A stretch of 49,516 bases of DNA from Defluviitaleaceae bacterium (GTDB lineage: Bacteria > Bacillota > Clostridia > Lachnospirales > WQUN01), in NCBI GenBank assembly GCA_009779755.1, contig WRDO01000023.1, positions 1-49,516 of the forward strand. Direction: 5' to 3'. The notes under the pieces are model-generated. The model saw only the letters and a list, made by a program, of their open reading frames with translations, had not been told where the DNA came from and did no database searches. Position numbers and translations under genes: made by a program. This document shows positions 24,047 to 32,792 of this stretch, in pieces. The stretch's first letter is position 1; each line of letters opens with the position of its first letter.

Positions 24047-25556
24047 CAATACAGCGGCAATCGGATTTGAACAGCAAATCTGGCAAGCGGCGGACATACT
24101 GCGCGGCAACATGGATGCCGGTGAATATAAGCACGTTGTACTTGGGTTGATTTTCCTAAAATATATTTCTGACAAATTTGACGAACGCTACCAAGAACTT
24201 CTGGCAGACGATGACGATGTGGAAGATATGGATGCATATGCCGAAGTTAACGTATTTTTCGTGCCGCCAACGGCGCGGTGGAGCGCAATTGCGGAAGCCA
24301 CCCGAAAGGAAGAAATCGGAACGGTAATCGATGATGCCATGCGTGCCATCGAAAAAGAAAACAAACGTCTAAAAGGCATTTTACCCATGAACTACGCCCG
24401 ACCCGAATTGGATAAACGCCGCTTGGGTAACGTGGTGGACTTGTTTACCAACATAAAGATGATAGACCACGGTGCGGAAAAGGATATCCTTGGGCGTACT
24501 TACGAATATTGCCTCGCCAAGTTTGCCGAACAGGAAGGTAAACGCGCCGGGGAATTTTACACTCCGTCCTGTGTGGTACGGACATTGGTGGAAGTGCTGA
24601 AACCTTTTTCCGGCAGGGTTTACGACCCATGTTGTGGCAGCGGTGGAATGTTTGTGCAATCCGGCGATTTTGTAAAAAGTCATGCGGGGAACATAGGCAA
24701 CCTTTCCATTTACGGTCAAGACGCAAACCCCACCACCCGGAAAATGGCGATTATGAACCTCGCCATTCGCGGCATAGAAGCCGACCTCGGCGGGTACAAC
24801 GCCGACACCTTCCACAATCCCCTCCACCCTACCCTTAAAGCGGATTATATAATGGCAAACCCGCCCTTTAACCTTTCCGATTGGAACGGCGGCGCGTTGG
24901 ATAATGACAAGCGTTGGAAATACGGATTGCCTCCATCAGGGAACGCCAACTTCGCGTGGTTGCAACATATGATTCACCATTTGGCACCGGGCGGAAAAAT
25001 TGGGGTAGTGCTGGCTAACGGTTCCCTATCTTCCCAAAGCGGCGGCGAAGGGGAAATCCGCCGGAAAATTGTGAAGGATGACTTGGTGGAAGGTATAGTT
25101 GCCATGCCAACCCAACTTTTTTATACAACCCAAATACCTGTATCGCTGTGGTTTATCAGCCGGAATAAAAAGCAAGCAGGCAAGACGCTGTTTGTGGATG
25201 CCCGTAAGATGGGGACGATGGTAAACCGCCGGTTGCGGGAAATGACATACAGGAATGAAGATGGAAGCGATGGCGATATATTGAAAATTGCCGCCGTTTT
25301 TGAAGCGTTCAACAACGGAACGCTGGAGGATGTAAAGGGTTTTTGTGCTGCTGTTTCCATGGAAGAAATCGCCAAGCATGATTATATTTTGACACCGGGT
25401 CGGTATGTGGGAATAGAGGAACAGGGTGATGATGGGGAGCCGTTTGAAGAAAAGATGGCAAGATTAACAGGGGAATTGTCCGAGATGTTTAAGAAGTCAC
25501 GGGAATTGGAAGGAGAAATCCGCGAAAGGTTGGGGGCGATTGGGTTTGAAATATGA
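24033..25556 (+). CDS. hsdM: Type I restriction-modification methyltransferase subunit M
   Basis: HsdM methylates adenine N6 in the sequence chosen by HsdS and protects host DNA. The 507 residues show the N-terminal helical domain (FEQQIWQAADILRGNMDAGEYKHVVLGLIFLKYISDKF), the S-adenosylmethionine motif DPCCGSGGMF (from 198), and the catalytic NPPF (276-279). ATG 24033 has GAGGAGG 6 nt upstream and fits the family start. It overlaps the nuclease gene before it and the unknown gene after it. Base composition is ordinary for the window, in contrast to the genes just downstream. Confidence 0.97.
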   Translation: MPANNNTAAIGFEQQIWQAADILRGNMDAGEYKHVVLGLIFLKYISDKFDERYQELLADDDDVEDMDAYAEVNVFFVPPTARWSAIAEATRKEEIGTVIDDAMRAIEKENKRLKGILPMNYARPELDKRRLGNVVDLFTNIKMIDHGAEKDILGRTYEYCLAKFAEQEGKRAGEFYTPSCVVRTLVEVLKPFSGRVYDPCCGSGGMFVQSGDFVKSHAGNIGNLSIYGQDANPTTRKMAIMNLAIRGIEADLGGYNADTFHNPLHPTLKADYIMANPPFNLSDWNGGALDNDKRWKYGLPPSGNANFAWLQHMIHHLAPGGKIGVVLANGSLSSQSGGEGEIRRKIVKDDLVEGIVAMPTQLFYTTQIPVSLWFISRNKKQAGKTLFVDARKMGTMVNRRLREMTYRNEDGSDGDILKIAAVFEAFNNGTLEDVKGFCAAVSMEEIAKHDYILTPGRYVGIEEQGDDGEPFEEKMARLTGELSEMFKKSRELEGEIRERLGAIGFEI

Positions 25557-26007
25557 TTTTAAATACGTAGAGAACGCGCTTAAAGTTGCGAACAAATTAC
25601 ATGACTGGTACCAGGATTATCGATTTTATGAAGAGAGTTATATAATTTTAAAAAGGTATAATTCCGTTCATATAAGCAATCGGATAAATGAAACCAAAGA
25701 GAGATATGGAGTGGCATTAAAAATAATAAATTTTCTTATTGAAGACGAATGTAAAAAAAATAATATTCCATCATCAGGTTTTTGGTATAAAACTCCCGAA
25801 CCAGACCCCTACCAGAGGCAAGAATTTATCTCTGTAGAAGATATACATTTAAGGCAATTAAAAGATAGGCTTTTCAATTTGACAGAAAAAATACCGCTAT
25901 ACGTATTATTAGAAAATGGTATTGATGTCGTGAAGGATCAATTTCTTGAATGGGTACAGGTGGTTATAAAAAATGAACTCCAAAAAACAAAAAATACGTT
26001 TGGGTGA
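25540..26007 (+). CDS. Unknown 155-residue protein between hsdM and hsdS
   Basis: I do not recognise this protein. It is rich in Lys, Asn, Tyr and Glu and looks helical. An N-terminal segment (FKYVENALKVANKLHDWYQDY) and a middle segment (KERYGVALKIINFLIEDECKKNN) are followed by a conserved-looking stretch (EFISVEDIHLRQLKDRLFNL) and a hydrophobic C-terminal helix (EWVQVVIKNEL). Start is TTG 25540 or TTG 25546, with GGGGGCG upstream. It overlaps hsdM by 17 bp and hsdS by 35 bp, so it is fully embedded in the translation chain. It is far more AT-rich than hsdM. A role in assembling or controlling the complex is possible, but nothing shows it. Confidence 0.75.
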   Translation: MGLKYDFKYVENALKVANKLHDWYQDYRFYEESYIILKRYNSVHISNRINETKERYGVALKIINFLIEDECKKNNIPSSGFWYKTPEPDPYQRQEFISVEDIHLRQLKDRLFNLTEKIPLYVLLENGIDVVKDQFLEWVQVVIKNELQKTKNTFG

Positions 26008-27226
26008 TATTTGCGACATAACATCGAGTAAACGGATTTTTGCGCGTGAATATCGAACTTTTGGTGTGCCGTTTTATCGTGGCAAAGAAATAATCGAAAA
26101 ACAAATGGGGAAAAATGTTTCAACAGAGTTATACATTGACGAATCCCGTTATAATGAAATAACAGAACGCTTTGGAACTCCACAAAAAGGTGATATTTTG
26201 CTTACATCTGTTGGAACGCTTGGAATTCCATATGTTGTAGGTGAAGAACGGTTTTATTTTAAAGATGGAAATCTTACATGGATGCGAAATTTTACAGGCG
26301 CAGATAGTAGATTTATTTATTATTGGTTTTTAAGTCCATTTGGGAAAATACAAATAGACCAAAAAAGTATTGGTTCAACCCAAAAAGCACTAACAATCGA
26401 AACATTATTAAAATTTGAAATCGATTTACCAGATCTTCCAACACAGCGTATAATTGCCAATACACTTTTCACCATTGACAAAAAAATCGTTATTAACACT
26501 AAAATTAACCGACACTTAGGTCAAGTGGCGCAAACGATTTTTAAATCATGGTTTGTGGATTTTGAACCATTTGATGGTGTGATGCCCGATGATTGGAACG
26601 AAGGTACATTTAACGATTTAATATCAACAACATTAGGTGGTGATTGGGGAAAAGATTTATCTGTAGGAAACAATACCCAAGAAATTTACTGCATTCGTGG
26701 TACTGATATTCCAGATGTGAATAACGGAAATAAAGGGAAACTGCCAATTAGATATATCCTCCCAAAAAACTACGCTTCTAAAAAATTGGCTGCTGGTGAT
26801 ATTGTGGTTGAAATTTCCGTTGGAAGCCCCACACAATCCACAGGGCGTTGTGTCATGATATCCCAATCGCTCCTCGACCGTTACGACCGAAGCATGGTTT
26901 GCACTAATTTTTGTCGCGTGATTAAACCTTTGGTGGGATATTCCGTATTTGTTTATTTTTATTGGAAATACCTTTATAATCAAAATGTTATGTTTTCATA
27001 CGAAAATGGCACAACTGGAATAAAGAATTTTGATATTACGGGTTTCCTTGAAAACGAACCTATTATTATTCCACCGTTAAAAATTGTTTCACAATTTAAT
27101 GAAGTAATTGGGGTATTCATAGATAAAATTTTTGCTAATGGACAAGAAAATGAAGACTTAGCTAATATACGCAATACCCTTCTACCCCGGTTAATGACCG
27201 ATGAAATGATAAAAAATCAAATTTAA
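25973..27226 (+). CDS. hsdS: Type I restriction-modification specificity subunit S
   Basis: HsdS recognises the two halves of the target site and holds HsdM and HsdR. The 417 residues show the two-repeat plan: target recognition domain 1 (about 1-150, opening RLGDICDITSSKRI), a conserved helix (about 158-195, LPTQRIIANTLFTIDKKI, then NRHLGQVAQTIFKSWFVDFEPF), domain 2 (about 205-370), and a second conserved helix at the end (FIDKIFANGQENEDLANIRNTLLPRLM). It overlaps the preceding gene by 35 bp. It is strongly AT-rich, as exchangeable specificity genes often are. The recognised sequence cannot be read from the protein. Confidence 0.95.
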   Translation: MNSKKQKIRLGDICDITSSKRIFAREYRTFGVPFYRGKEIIEKQMGKNVSTELYIDESRYNEITERFGTPQKGDILLTSVGTLGIPYVVGEERFYFKDGNLTWMRNFTGADSRFIYYWFLSPFGKIQIDQKSIGSTQKALTIETLLKFEIDLPDLPTQRIIANTLFTIDKKIVINTKINRHLGQVAQTIFKSWFVDFEPFDGVMPDDWNEGTFNDLISTTLGGDWGKDLSVGNNTQEIYCIRGTDIPDVNNGNKGKLPIRYILPKNYASKKLAAGDIVVEISVGSPTQSTGRCVMISQSLLDRYDRSMVCTNFCRVIKPLVGYSVFVYFYWKYLYNQNVMFSYENGTTGIKNFDITGFLENEPIIIPPLKIVSQFNEVIGVFIDKIFANGQENEDLANIRNTLLPRLMTDEMIKNQI

Positions 27227-27237
27227 AGGAGTAAAAA

Positions 27238-27897
27238 ATGAAAAATTTATTTGATGGAAGTAAAACAAGGGGTATTATATTCATAACATTGTTTTGTACA
27301 TTTATTTTTTATATATTCTTACAACCAATCGCTGATGCTCTACGAAATTATAGCGGAAATATAAAAAATTTTATTGTGGATTATTATTATATTCGTGCAG
27401 CATCAATTCAAGGATATGATTTTGTTACATATGTTGCTTTTATTATTGCATGGATATATTTTTTAAAAATATTTAATAATATTTTTACCTTATATAAAGA
27501 TTTAAACAAATCATTATTCAATGAAACAATAATACAAAACAAAGGATTAGAAATCGACCATGAAAAAGAATTTTCAATTGAAAAAGCCAAAAAGGAACTT
27601 GAAGAATTAAAAAGGAAATCAAATCTTATAAAAAAAGAAATAAAAAATAAAAAATTATTGATTAAAATAATTATGCCATTATTTGTTTTATTCTTTTTAC
27701 ATATCGCTATTTATCAATACGGTCCTACACTGATAAAATCAAGTTTTGATAATGCAATCGTAAAAATAACACCCTACGTCGAATCTGATATAGTAAATAT
27801 ATTAAAATCGGATTGGAAATTAATGAAATCAAGAAGTGACTTTGTTAATATTAGAGATAGAATAAATGAAATTTGTGACGAACATAATTTATGGTAA
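27238..27897 (+). CDS. Unknown membrane protein with coiled coil
   Basis: This 219-residue protein is not recognised. Hydrophobic segments lie at about 11-32 (GIIFITLFCTFIFYIFLQPI), 58-78 (YDFVTYVAFIIAWIYFLKIF) and 141-160 (LLIKIIMPLFVLFFLHIAIY). A highly charged coiled coil of about 45 residues (EFSIEKAKKELEELKRK and on) lies between the second and third. The C-terminal 55 residues are probably soluble. AAAGGAGTAAAA precedes ATG 27238, 11 nt after hsdS. It is among the most AT-rich genes in the window. Placed between hsdS and darT, it could anchor or sense for the defence operon, but that is inference. Confidence 0.8.
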   Translation: MKNLFDGSKTRGIIFITLFCTFIFYIFLQPIADALRNYSGNIKNFIVDYYYIRAASIQGYDFVTYVAFIIAWIYFLKIFNNIFTLYKDLNKSLFNETIIQNKGLEIDHEKEFSIEKAKKELEELKRKSNLIKKEIKNKKLLIKIIMPLFVLFFLHIAIYQYGPTLIKSSFDNAIVKITPYVESDIVNILKSDWKLMKSRSDFVNIRDRINEICDEHNLW

Positions 27898-27913
27898 ACA
27901 AGGGGCTTGAGTC

Positions 27914-27949
27914 ATGACATACACCGAAACGACTTACAAAACATCGTAA
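27914..27949 (+). CDS. Possible 11-codon leader ORF coupled to darT
   Basis: MTYTETTYKTS starts at ATG 27914 with AGGGG 8 nt upstream and stops in TAATG, where the ATG is the predicted darT start. The darT ATG has no ribosome site of its own, so it may depend on ribosomes ending this leader. That would limit toxin synthesis. Whether the peptide is made is unproven. Confidence 0.35.
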   Translation: MTYTETTYKTS

Positions 27950-28581
27950 TGCCAAGCACTATCAACCTCTACCACATCGTCCACATGGATAATCTACCAT
28001 CGATTATCAGCGATGGCTTTTTGTATTCCGACGCATATATGCGTGAACGCAAAAAGGACGCCGTTGTTATCGGCATGGACACGATAAAAAACCGTCGCCT
28101 GACACAGCCGTTGGAATCCCGTCCCGGTTTACATGTAGGGGAGTGCGTACCCTTTTATTTTTGCCCTCGTTCACCCATGTTGTATATGTTTCACAAATCA
28201 AATTCGCTTGATATTACATACCGCGGCGGGCAAGAGCCGATTGTGCATTTGGTGGCAAGTATGCATCACACCGTTGAATGGGCGGACAATAATAACCTGC
28301 GATGGGCTTTTACCGATTCGAATGCGGGTTCGTATTATTTTCATGATTATGCTGACTTGGCGCAATTGAATATGGTAAACTGGAACGCGGTCAATAAAAT
28401 ATACTGGCAAGATTGCAGGGACGAAAAACAAGCCGAATTTTTATTTGAGCATTGCTTCCCATGGGGATTGATTGAAGAAATCGGCGTGTATTCAAACCTT
28501 GAACATGAAACAATACATAACATGATTAAAACGCACGGAAAACGCGTGCGTATAAATACCAAGCGCGAATGGTATTATTAA
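27949..28581 (+). CDS. darT: DarT DNA ADP-ribosyltransferase toxin
   Basis: DarT attaches ADP-ribose from NAD+ to bases of single-stranded DNA, blocking replication; DarTG systems act as toxin-antitoxin and anti-phage modules. The 210-residue protein fits the DarT (DUF4433) family. It has the NAD-pocket start NLYHIVHMDNLPSII, the conserved VPFYFCPRSPMLY, and the catalytic Glu163 in DEKQAEFLFEH, followed by WGLIEEIGVYS. ATG 27949 is the family start; the TTG at 27907 has a ribosome site too close to be useful. The gene is followed 15 nt later by the antitoxin gene, and both sit between hsdS and hsdR. Confidence 0.9.
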   Translation: MPSTINLYHIVHMDNLPSIISDGFLYSDAYMRERKKDAVVIGMDTIKNRRLTQPLESRPGLHVGECVPFYFCPRSPMLYMFHKSNSLDITYRGGQEPIVHLVASMHHTVEWADNNNLRWAFTDSNAGSYYFHDYADLAQLNMVNWNAVNKIYWQDCRDEKQAEFLFEHCFPWGLIEEIGVYSNLEHETIHNMIKTHGKRVRINTKREWYY

Positions 28582-28596
28582 ACCGGGGGTGATGGT

Positions 28597-29646
28597 GTGA
28601 TTACGTACGCACAAGGCGATTTATTGCGATACGATGCGGAAGCGGTCGTAAACACCGTTAATTGCGTAGGCGTAATGGGGCGCGGCATCGCCTTACAATT
28701 CAAAAAACGATTCCCGGAAAATAATAAATTTTACGAAACGGCTTGCAAACGGGGTGATGTCGTACCGGGAAAAATGCTTGTATTTGAAACGGGAACCCTC
28801 CCATACCCCAATTATATAATCAACTTTCCCACAAAAAGGCATTGGCGCGGTGCAAGCCGGATAGAGGATATTAATAATGGCTTGGAGGATTTGGTACGCG
28901 TTATACAGGAATATAAAATCGAGTCCGTCGCCGTACCCCCGTTGGGTTGCGGATTGGGCGGGCTTGATTGGAATCAAGTTAAGAAATGTATAGAAACGGC
29001 ATTGTCACAATTGGATGGGGTAAAAGTGATTGTATTTGAACCCACAGGCGCACCACCGGCTGATGGTATGGCCCGTAACCGCGTTGTACCCAAAATGACG
29101 ATGGGACGCGCGGCATTAATCAGCCTTGTGCGGCAATATCTTAACGGTTTGTTAGACCCTATCATTACATTAATTGAAATACACAAACTGATGTATTTTT
29201 TGCAGGTAAGTGGTGAACCGCTTCGCCTAAAATATATAAAGGGCCAATACGGCCCTTATGCGTTGAACCTTTCCTATGTATTTAATGCGATTGAGGGACA
29301 TATGCTGTCCGGTTATGCCGACGGCGGCGATGACCCAAACAAGCAAATACACATCGTACCTGGTGCGGACGATGATGCAAGAAAATTTTTAATTGAACAT
29401 GCCGATACGTTGTCATTGCTTCACATGAAGCGTGTTTGTTCACTTATTAAGGGCTTTGAGACACCGTTCGGCATGGAATTGTTGGCTACCGTACATTGGG
29501 TATCGCAGCATGAAGCGAAAACAAGGGACGATATTGTCAGACACACCCATGCATGGAACGAACGCAAACGTATGTTTTCCCCACGCCAAATTAATATAGC
29601 CATTGACAAATTAATTGAGCATAATTGGTTGGAAAAAACCTCATGA
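28597..29646 (+). CDS. darG: DarG macrodomain antitoxin
   Basis: DarG removes ADP-ribose from DNA and also blocks DarT directly. The 349-residue protein has an N-terminal macrodomain (about 1-150): ITYAQGDLLRYDAEAVVNTVNCVGVMGRGIALQFKKRFP is split over the ligand loops, and PPLGCGLGGLDW is the second loop. The C-terminal domain (about 165-349, with LLDPIITLIEIHKLMYFLQ and KYIKGQYGPYA) is the part known in this family to bind the toxin by mimicking its DNA substrate. The start is GTG 28597 after GGGGGTGATG. It overlaps hsdR by ATGA, tying antitoxin synthesis to the restriction subunit. Confidence 0.92.
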   Translation: MITYAQGDLLRYDAEAVVNTVNCVGVMGRGIALQFKKRFPENNKFYETACKRGDVVPGKMLVFETGTLPYPNYIINFPTKRHWRGASRIEDINNGLEDLVRVIQEYKIESVAVPPLGCGLGGLDWNQVKKCIETALSQLDGVKVIVFEPTGAPPADGMARNRVVPKMTMGRAALISLVRQYLNGLLDPIITLIEIHKLMYFLQVSGEPLRLKYIKGQYGPYALNLSYVFNAIEGHMLSGYADGGDDPNKQIHIVPGADDDARKFLIEHADTLSLLHMKRVCSLIKGFETPFGMELLATVHWVSQHEAKTRDDIVRHTHAWNERKRMFSPRQINIAIDKLIEHNWLEKTS

Positions 29647-32600
29647 CCTTCACCGAAGCCAACTACGAAAACGCCGTGATCGAAGTATTCCGTGATACCC
29701 TCGGTTACGATTATATGTATGCCCCGGATTTGACGCGGGATTATTCCGAGCCGCTTTATTTGGAACAATTGCTGACGGCTTTGCGCCGGATAAACCCAAC
29801 CCTGCCGGAAGCCGCCCTTCATGAGGTTTTTTACAAATTGCATAACCTTGCGGGCGGTTCTTTATTACAAAAAAATAAGCAGTTCATGGAATATTTGCAA
29901 AACGGTTTGACGACCAGCGTTTTCCACGAAGGAAAAGAGCAATACCACCATACTTATCTAGTTGATTACAAAAACGTGGAAAACAACACCTTCACCGTAG
30001 CCAATCAATGGACGCTCACCGAAAACAACGAAAAACGCCCCGATATCATCGTGTTTTTGAACGGTATCCCAGTGGTTGTCATGGAATTAAAATCACCTTC
30101 CCGCGAAAACACCGATGCCAGCGAGGCGTTTTTACAACTACGGAACTATATGCATGAAATACCATCGCTTTTTATTTACAACGCTTTCCTTGTGATGAGC
30201 GACCTTGCCACTTCCAAAGCCGGAACCATAACCGCCGGGGAAGATAGGTTCATGGAATGGAAAACCGTAGACGGCAGCTACGAAAATACCCAGTACGCCC
30301 AGTTTGATACATTTCTGGAAGGAATGTTCGACAAGGCGCGGTTTTTAGATATAATCCAAAATTTTATATGCTTTTCCGGTGATGTGAAAATACTGGGTGC
30401 GTACCACCAATATTTTGCCGTGAAAAAGGCAGTGGAATCCACCGCCAACGCCGTAACATCCGATGGAAAAGGCGGCGTATTTTGGCATACGCAAGGAAGC
30501 GGGAAATCTTTGTCGATGGTGTTTTACGTCCATTTATTACAGAATGTATTAAATTCCCCAACCATTGTGGTACTCACCGACAGGAACGATTTGGATGACC
30601 AATTGTTCGTCCAATTTGCGCAAGCAGCGCAGTTCTTGCGCCAACAACCGGTGCAAGCAGAAAGCCGCACACATTTAAAGGAAGAACTACGGGGCCGTGA
30701 AGCCAACGGCATTATTTTTACAACCATCCAGAAAATAGAAGAATATGACGAACCGCTGTCCGACCGCCGTAACATTATCGTAATAGCAGACGAAGCCCAC
30801 CGTTCCCAATTTGTGGACGAAAAAGTCACCGAAGAAGGAAAAATAAAAAAATCCTTCGGCTTGAAGCTGCGGGAAAACCTGCCGAACGCAACATACATCG
30901 GATTTACAGGAACACCCATCTCCAGCAAAGACCGCTCCACCATGGAGGTGTTTGGGAATTATATTGACATATACGACATGACCCAAGCCGTGGAGGATGG
31001 CGCGACACGCCCGGTTTATTACGAAAGCCGGGTAATTCACCTAAAACTGGATGACGATGTGCTGAAGCTGATAGATGCAGAATATGACATTATGGCACAA
31101 CAAGCGGAAGAACACGCCATCGAAAAAAGTAAAAAAGAACTGGGTAAAATGGAATCCATCCTCGGCGCGGAAGAAACAATAACTGCCTTATGTGAAGATA
31201 TTATCCAGCACTACGAAGATAACCGACAATATGAACAAACAGGCAAGGCAATGATTGTGGCATATAACCGCACCATTGCCATGGACATATATAACAAACT
31301 CAGTGATATGCGACCGGAATGGACGGAAAAAGTAGGCATTATAATGACCGAAAATAACAAAGACCCGGAAGCATGGCGCAGCATTATTGGAAATAAACGC
31401 CGCCGTGACGAAATGGCAAAAAAATTCAAGGATAACGATGACCCGTTAAAAATAGCCATTGTTGTAGATATGTGGCTGACAGGCTTTGACGTTCCATCCC
31501 TTGCCACTATGTACGTTTACAAGCCAATGTCCGGGCATAACCTCATGCAAGCCATCGCAAGGGTTAATCGGGTTTACGGGGAAAAAGAAGGCGGCTTGGT
31601 AGTGGATTATGTGGGTATCGCTTCCGCGTTGAAGCAAGCCATGAACGATTATACCAACCGCGATAAGAACAACTACGGCGATACAGACATCGCCAAAACC
31701 GCACTCCCGAAATTTGTGGAGAAACTGGAAGTTTGCCATGATTTATTCCATGGCTTTAACTATTCGGCATTCATGGATGAAAAAGCCACCGACCGGGTAC
31801 GCGCCACCACCATCAGCGGCGGTGTGAATTTCCTGTCCGGCATAGAAAAAGAAAAACAGCGGGAAGCGTTCATAAAAGAAGCGATGCTCCTGCGGCAAGC
31901 CCTGTCGCTTTGCCGTTCATTGGTAAATGCCGAACAGCGGTTTGAAGCGGCATATTTTGAAGCGGTACGCACCATCCTAACACGAATTACCGGAGATGGC
32001 AGACCGCTGTCATTAAAGGAAATCAACGCCAGAATAAACGAACTGCTGAAAGCCGGCATAAAAAGCGAAGGGGTAATAAACCTATTTTCGGATAAGAAAA
32101 CAGAATTTTCCCTTTTTGACCCGAAATTCCTTGATGAAATATCCAAGATGAAGGAAAAGAACCTTGCCGTGGAACTTTTGAAAAAGCTGTTCGCGGAACA
32201 AGTATCCATTTACCGCCGAACAAATGTGGTGAAAAGTGAGAAGTTTTCCGAAAGGCTGGCAAGAGCCATAAAATCGTATATAAATGGGTTAATTTCCAAT
32301 GAGGAAGTTATCGCGGAGCTTTTGAAAATGGCAAAAGAAATGGCAAACGCTCATGAAGAAGGAAAATCCATGGGACTAAGTACCGAAGAACAGGCATTTT
32401 ATGACGCGCTGACACGCCCGGAAGCGATAAAGGATATTTACGAAAATGACGTGCTGGTGGAAATGACCCGTGAATTGGCAGAAATGCTCAGAAAGAACCG
32501 CATTATTGATTGGCAAAAGAAAGAATCAGCCCGCGCCGGTATGCGCCGCATGGTCAAGAAGCTGTTGAAAAAATACAAATATCCGCCCGAAGGTCAAGAT

Positions 32601-32651
32601 GCCGCCGTCCAAACCATATTAAACCAATGCGAAATGTGGGCAGATAATTAA
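29643..32651 (+). CDS. hsdR: Type I restriction enzyme subunit R
   Basis: HsdR is the translocating and DNA-cutting subunit of the type I complex. The 1002 residues carry a PD-(D/E)XK nuclease domain (Asp134 in RPDIIVFLNG and ExK at 148-150 in VMELKSP). The superfamily 2 motor has Walker A TQGSGKS (Lys288), DEAH from 383 (IADEAHRSQF), FTGTPI, and a later motif in QAIARVNRVYGEK. A long helical C-terminus binds the M/S core. ATG 29643 overlaps darG by 4 bp and is the family start. It is the last gene of the operon, separated from hsdM and hsdS by DarTG, an unusual order. Confidence 0.97.
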   Translation: MTFTEANYENAVIEVFRDTLGYDYMYAPDLTRDYSEPLYLEQLLTALRRINPTLPEAALHEVFYKLHNLAGGSLLQKNKQFMEYLQNGLTTSVFHEGKEQYHHTYLVDYKNVENNTFTVANQWTLTENNEKRPDIIVFLNGIPVVVMELKSPSRENTDASEAFLQLRNYMHEIPSLFIYNAFLVMSDLATSKAGTITAGEDRFMEWKTVDGSYENTQYAQFDTFLEGMFDKARFLDIIQNFICFSGDVKILGAYHQYFAVKKAVESTANAVTSDGKGGVFWHTQGSGKSLSMVFYVHLLQNVLNSPTIVVLTDRNDLDDQLFVQFAQAAQFLRQQPVQAESRTHLKEELRGREANGIIFTTIQKIEEYDEPLSDRRNIIVIADEAHRSQFVDEKVTEEGKIKKSFGLKLRENLPNATYIGFTGTPISSKDRSTMEVFGNYIDIYDMTQAVEDGATRPVYYESRVIHLKLDDDVLKLIDAEYDIMAQQAEEHAIEKSKKELGKMESILGAEETITALCEDIIQHYEDNRQYEQTGKAMIVAYNRTIAMDIYNKLSDMRPEWTEKVGIIMTENNKDPEAWRSIIGNKRRRDEMAKKFKDNDDPLKIAIVVDMWLTGFDVPSLATMYVYKPMSGHNLMQAIARVNRVYGEKEGGLVVDYVGIASALKQAMNDYTNRDKNNYGDTDIAKTALPKFVEKLEVCHDLFHGFNYSAFMDEKATDRVRATTISGGVNFLSGIEKEKQREAFIKEAMLLRQALSLCRSLVNAEQRFEAAYFEAVRTILTRITGDGRPLSLKEINARINELLKAGIKSEGVINLFSDKKTEFSLFDPKFLDEISKMKEKNLAVELLKKLFAEQVSIYRRTNVVKSEKFSERLARAIKSYINGLISNEEVIAELLKMAKEMANAHEEGKSMGLSTEEQAFYDALTRPEAIKDIYENDVLVEMTRELAEMLRKNRIIDWQKKESARAGMRRMVKKLLKKYKYPPEGQDAAVQTILNQCEMWADN

Positions 32652-32711
32652 AACAACGTAATAAAACCCTCCCACCGAATTATTTAATTTCCAACCCGAT
32701 GAGCAATTTAA

Positions 32712-32756
32712 TACGACAAAAAAAAGTGTCCGATGTCGTAATAAATGTCGTAATAA
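32712..32756. repeat. Inverted and tandem repeats after hsdR
   Basis: TACGACA (32712-32718) is the reverse complement of TGTCGTA (32734-32740). The 12-mer ATGTCGTAATAA is repeated exactly (32733-32744 and 32745-32756). There is no T-run, so it is a poor terminator. It could be an operator or the edge of the inserted block. Nothing else is seen in 32652-32792. Confidence 0.5.
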
Positions 32757-32792
32757 ATGTAATTCTTATAACATTTTATGAAACAAATAAAT

